A program made the translations under genes and the position numbers. A stretch of 64,000 nucleotides of DNA, taken from NCBI GenBank assembly GCA_016703125.1, contig JADJCR010000001.1:186001-250000 (forward strand), written 5' to 3'. The notes below the pieces were generated by a model. It saw only the letters and a list, made by a program, of their open reading frames with translations, was not told the origin of the DNA and searched no databases. The DNA is from Micrococcales bacterium. Lineage in GTDB: Bacteria; Actinomycetota; Actinomycetes; S36-B12; UBA10799. Positions 61,401-64,000 of this stretch are shown here, piece after piece (position 1 is the first letter of the stretch; each line of letters starts with the position of its first letter).

Positions 61401-63192
61401 TGATCTCACAGGTCACGTCCTTGCCCTTGCCGACCTGGACTTTGCCGTCGGCCACTGGGACGGTGGCGTTGGCCTGGTCCTTACAGGTCCACGCCGAAGA
61501 GGCGTAGTTGGCACCCGGGTTCGGGTTCTCCGCCAGGGTGTAGTCGACGCCGGCCCAGACGGTGGTCAGGGTTCCCTGGCCACCGAGGTTGGATACATTC
61601 GGGGCACCGTTCGGGCCGGTCGCGGTCAGCGTCCAGCCGTTCGCGTTCACCGAGGCCGGGTCGGTCTTCTTGACCAACTTCAGGCGCCCCGTATCACGAG
61701 TGTTCGCGATGGTGCACTCGGTCTGGGTGCCCTTGGGGACGGTGATCTGGTTGCCGTTGCTGACGTTGACGCCGTTGGTGCAGGACCAGGTGCCGCCGGT
61801 GTAGTTCGCGGGTCCGGTCTCGCCGAGGGTGTAGACGACACCACCGTTGATGGGTTCGAACGTCGGGTGGTTGCCCGGCTTGGAGTACGACGGTGCGTTG
61901 GGGGAGGTGGCTGTGAGGGTGAACTCGGCCGGCGTGGCGGAACCGCCGGACACGGTCTTCGTCAGTTTCAGTTTCGTGAGGGTGTTCTTGGCGGTGCAGG
62001 TGACGATCTCGCGGGATTCGATCTGTCCGAGGGTCCAGTTTCCGTTCCCGTCAACGGTCGGGTTGATGTTGCGTTGGGTGCCCGCAATGACGTTCCGCGC
62101 CACACACGCCAGCAGCGGGTCGCGTTCGTAGCCGTTCTGCAGGGTCTCTTTGACGATCACCGGGTTGGTCGGGAAGTTGCCGTTGGGCTCCCACTGGAAG
62201 TTGACCGCACCACCGTTGACGGTGGCAGCGGACCGAGTGATCGCCGTGTTCTGCGGGATCACGTCGGTGGTGGGTGTGACCCACTTTCCGGAAGCGCCCG
62301 GGATGGTCACGGTGGTGTCGAAGGTCCACCCGTTGGCCGGCTGGAAGCCCTGCGTGTCCGGGGTGTCGGCCAGTTTGGTGATGGTCAGCGACGGCGCGCA
62401 CAGGTCAACGGCCAGTTCCTTCAACTGCTGGGCCAGCGCGGCGTAGTCGTTGGTCTGCACGTAACCGGCGATCGGGAAGTTGGAGCCGTTGTAGGCGGTC
62501 TGGTTCGTGATCGCCATGATCGGGTTCAGCGAGATCGATGATCCCACTGCGATGCCGAACATCTTCGTGCCGTCGGCCTTCATGCCGTTGGCGATGGTGA
62601 TGGCCGGGTTCACGGCGGCCTTTGCACCGTCGTTGTACTGGCCAGGGGTACTGGTGTTGGTGGTGTTCGGGTTGCCGTCAGTGATGAACACCATCAGATC
62701 GGGGCTGCTGCCGGTCCAGCCTCCGAAGGCGTCCATCTTGACCAGGCCGTCCTGCCAGTTCGTCCACCCGTTGGAACTCAGGTTGGCGTACGAGTTCTTG
62801 ATCGTGTTGAGGTTCGCGCTGGTCAGCGCCGTCGGTGCCAGGTTCGTGCCCCCGGTACCGGGGCTGCTCGTGGAGAAACTCGTCACCGCCACCCTCGACC
62901 CTGTGTCGACCAGTGAGTCGACGAACGCGTTGGCCGCCGTCTTCAGGTTCGCGATGCCGGTGTTGCCGATCGACCCGGAGGAGTCCAGCACCAGACCGAA
63001 GTCCAGCCCGCACTGGGAGGGCAAGGTCGGGTTATCACTCGACGTGTTGTAGAAACCGGAGTCGCCGGATCCGGGAGCCACCGGCACCTGGAAACTCGCC
63101 GCCGCCGGTGTCGCGGTAGCCACGACCCCTGCAGCCACCATCCCGGCGACTACAGCTGTGGAAGTAAGCCCTCCAAGGAACTTCCTAAACAT
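55475..63192 (-). CDS. VWA-domain repeat surface protein, copy 3 (longest, about 18 repeats; frame broken)
   Basis: The start is ATG 63192 with the same signal peptide and ribosome binding site as copies 1 and 2. Just after the signal peptide this copy has its own short sequence (SFQVPVAPGSGDSGFYNTSS). The VWA domain (MIDAS DSSGSIG), the ~130-residue domain, about 18 Cna-B-like repeats, DUF5979-like, DUF11-like and the C-terminal domain follow. Compared with its own sister units the frame is broken at about 60377 (missing G), 59779 (missing G) with 59797 (missing AG), 58748 (missing G), 57319 (extra C) and 56730 (missing C). All but one are homopolymer changes, so the gene may be intact in life at about 2,570 residues. 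Point changes also occur: a repeat Cys becomes Arg near 57105, and a Tyr becomes Cys near 58442. Confidence 0.75.
56425..61980 (-). repeat. Repeat array of adhesin 3 (about 18 Cna-B-like units)
   Basis: From the N-terminal side: SGGSATPAEF, two TDPASVN units, SGGDKTPADY, four tandem KLAVVKKV units (Lys strands near 60755, 60455, 60155, 59855; period ~301), TGDNNANPP, TGDNDAKGP, TGGDQAADAW, TGDNGDKAP, TGDNDAKGP twice, TGGDQAADAW, TGDNGDKAP, SGGSATADDW, EGKNNPDDW. The TGGDQAADAW-TGDNGDKAP pair occurs twice (around 58300-58930 and 57070-57680), indicating block duplication. The final ~0.9 kb is near-identical to the end of the adhesin 2 array. Confidence 0.88.
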
Positions 63193-63320
63193 GGTCGTGC
63201 CTCCCGTCAGAACCCCGATTTTGTGCACCGGAGGAAACTCTGGATGTAATGAGCGTGCTGTGAGCATGTGAAGCGGACGTAAACGCGCGAGGGTGTGCGT
63301 CACGGTACGTAATCATGAAA

Positions 63321-63419
63321 CCCTCCTCGCCGTCCGATGTGGGTATCACCCATCGGCTGTCCGGCTGATCGCAGGGTAACTCCGCGTCGCTGGCTCGGGT
63401 ATCCCCCAGTGGAGTTAAA
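63321..63419 (-). promoter_or_regulatory. Conserved leader element of adhesin 3
   Basis: Same layout as the adhesin 2 leader: AACTCC/GGAGTT pairing, the TCAGCCGGACAGC block, the CCGAT...ATCGG hairpin, and CGGCGAGGAG. Differences from copy 2 are concentrated in the segment between the two arms of the first pairing. Upstream, the GTGA-N6-TCAC site of copies 1 and 2 is not conserved (aligned bases read CTTTCTGGCGATCGC). Confidence 0.5.
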
Positions 63420-63728
63420 CCGGCGCCGCGCAGCGTACACGCTGTGAGGGAACGCGCCCTGGATTTGTGGCCGTGTCCGAATCGTTATCTTCTTTCTGGC
63501 GATCGCGGGACCCTCCGCCCGCTCCAGACCGGGCGTGGCAGGTCCGGGGGGATGTCGCTTCCGAGACCCGTTCGGTGACTCTTTGTAGTCGGCTCCGCAG
63601 CAAACTGAATAGAGGTGACGGCCCGTGCCTCAGGCTAAGAACAAGGTCGCTGCCCTCTGCGCCTGCGGCTCGGACCTGCGGCGTAGGCCGATCGCGCTGA
63701 TCTTCGACAATGACCGTTGACGGGTCCG

Positions 63729-63750
63729 GCCTCCGAGGGTGGGCGGAGGC
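63729..63750. terminator. Hairpin between the partial 3' gene and the adhesin 3 upstream region
   Basis: GCCTCCG (63729-63735) pairs with CGGAGGC (63744-63750) across an 8-base loop. It begins 28 bases past the stop of the minus-strand gene that runs in from the window edge. Otherwise 63420-63777 holds no supportable gene; a 31-codon frame at 63626-63720 has nothing to recommend it. Confidence 0.5.
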
Positions 63751-63777
63751 GATCAGGAGCCTGCACTGACTCCGGTT

Positions 63778-64000
63778 TCACCACGCTGATCTGACGGCCG
63801 CCAACGCATCGGCGCGGCCAGCCTCGATCAACAGCACCCGCAAACGCGTTTCCGCCGCCTCGTCCGGCGTCAGAGCACCTTCGGCCTCCCGAGCCCACTG
63901 CACCTCGACCGCCAGCGCGGGGGTGTCGCCGACATGCTCCCCGAGTTGTGGGTCGCGCTCGATCGCCTCGCGAAGAAGTGGTGCCTCAGACCCGAACCGG
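63778..64000 (-). CDS. C-terminal end of a protein resembling glycerol-3-phosphate dehydrogenase (partial)
   Basis: 73 residues, open to the window edge, ending at the TGA at 63778-63780. The sequence (RFGSEAPLLREAIERDPQL, ALAVEVQWAREAEGALTPDE, AAETRLRVLLIEAG) resembles the helical C-terminal domain of aerobic GlpD: a (Y/F)G-x-E-A opening, an acidic Pro-Glu turn, the A-E-V-x-(W/Y)-A-x-x-x-E-G-A block, and a T-R-L strand. The family's usual RRTR is AETR here. The assignment is tentative because the catalytic and FAD domains lie outside the window. Confidence 0.45.
   Translation of the reverse strand, partial: RFGSEAPLLREAIERDPQLGEHVGDTPALAVEVQWAREAEGALTPDEAAETRLRVLLIEAGRADALAAVRSAW

Noticed and set aside
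45590..61980. The ~300-bp periodicity could be taken for a CRISPR array.
   Set aside because: Units are translated without spacers, are ten times longer than CRISPR repeats, and vary as protein-coding sequence.
63321..63419. Adhesin leader as a standard c-di-GMP-I or c-di-AMP riboswitch.
   Set aside because: Short stretches look similar, but the conserved cores of those classes as I know them are not all present; left as an unassigned element for a covariance search.

Overview
The window is high-GC actinobacterial DNA. The evidence is the gene order (rseP-ispG-GNAT, proS, rimP-nusA-ylxR-infB-DUF503-rbfA, DHH phosphoesterase-truB-ribF, rpsO-pnp-M16 peptidase-dapB), the frequent GTG starts, the 4-base GTGA/ATGA overlaps, and a DprE1/DprE2 pair of the kind used for cell-wall arabinan. 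I cannot name an order or genus from sequence alone.

Layout. 1-3.5 kb: end of the isoprenoid/RseP cluster (rseP, a frameshifted ispG, a DUF4081-type GNAT). 3.5-10.5 kb: a secreted GH31 glycosidase resembling sulfoquinovosidases, a repeat-filled divergent gap, proS, a PQQ-type sugar dehydrogenase lipoprotein and a ferritin-like (DUF4439) pair. 10.5-20.5 kb: the translation/transcription core, with a DUF2254 membrane protein between nusA and ylxR and a tandem palindromic repeat after rbfA. 20.5-36.4 kb: an exopolysaccharide locus between ribF and rpsO, holding two ATP-grasp ligases, a proline dehydrogenase, a flippase, a Wzy-like polymerase, a Wzz-like protein, three glycosyltransferases, a priming glycosylphosphotransferase, an alpha/beta hydrolase lipoprotein and two GH26-like secreted glycanases. 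36.7-44.5 kb: rpsO, pnp, M16 peptidase, dapB, a small TPR membrane protein, dprE1, dprE2, rmlC.

44.6-63.2 kb is the most unusual part. Three paralogous surface-protein genes lie head to tail on the minus strand. Each encodes a signal peptide, a von Willebrand factor A domain with a DxSxS MIDAS motif, a run of ~100-residue prealbumin-like/Cna-B-like repeats (about 4, 11 and 18), a DUF5979-like domain, a DUF11-like domain and a nearly invariant basic C-terminal domain with no LPXTG or membrane anchor. Each has a matching 3' hairpin and a related 5' leader that may be a structured RNA. Copies 1 and 2 also carry a GTGA-N6-TCAC operator (CRP/GlxR-like) about 300 bp upstream, which copy 3 has lost. 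A decayed phospholipase-D-like gene is trapped between copies 1 and 2. The 3' end of what may be a glycerol-3-phosphate dehydrogenase closes the window.

Caution: at least six genes (ispG, the wzy-like gene, the first GH26-like gene, adhesins 1 and 3, the PLD remnant) carry frameshifts, nearly all at G or C homopolymers. This pattern fits long-read assembly error better than biological decay, except perhaps for the PLD remnant, so frame-broken genes are annotated at their probable full extent.
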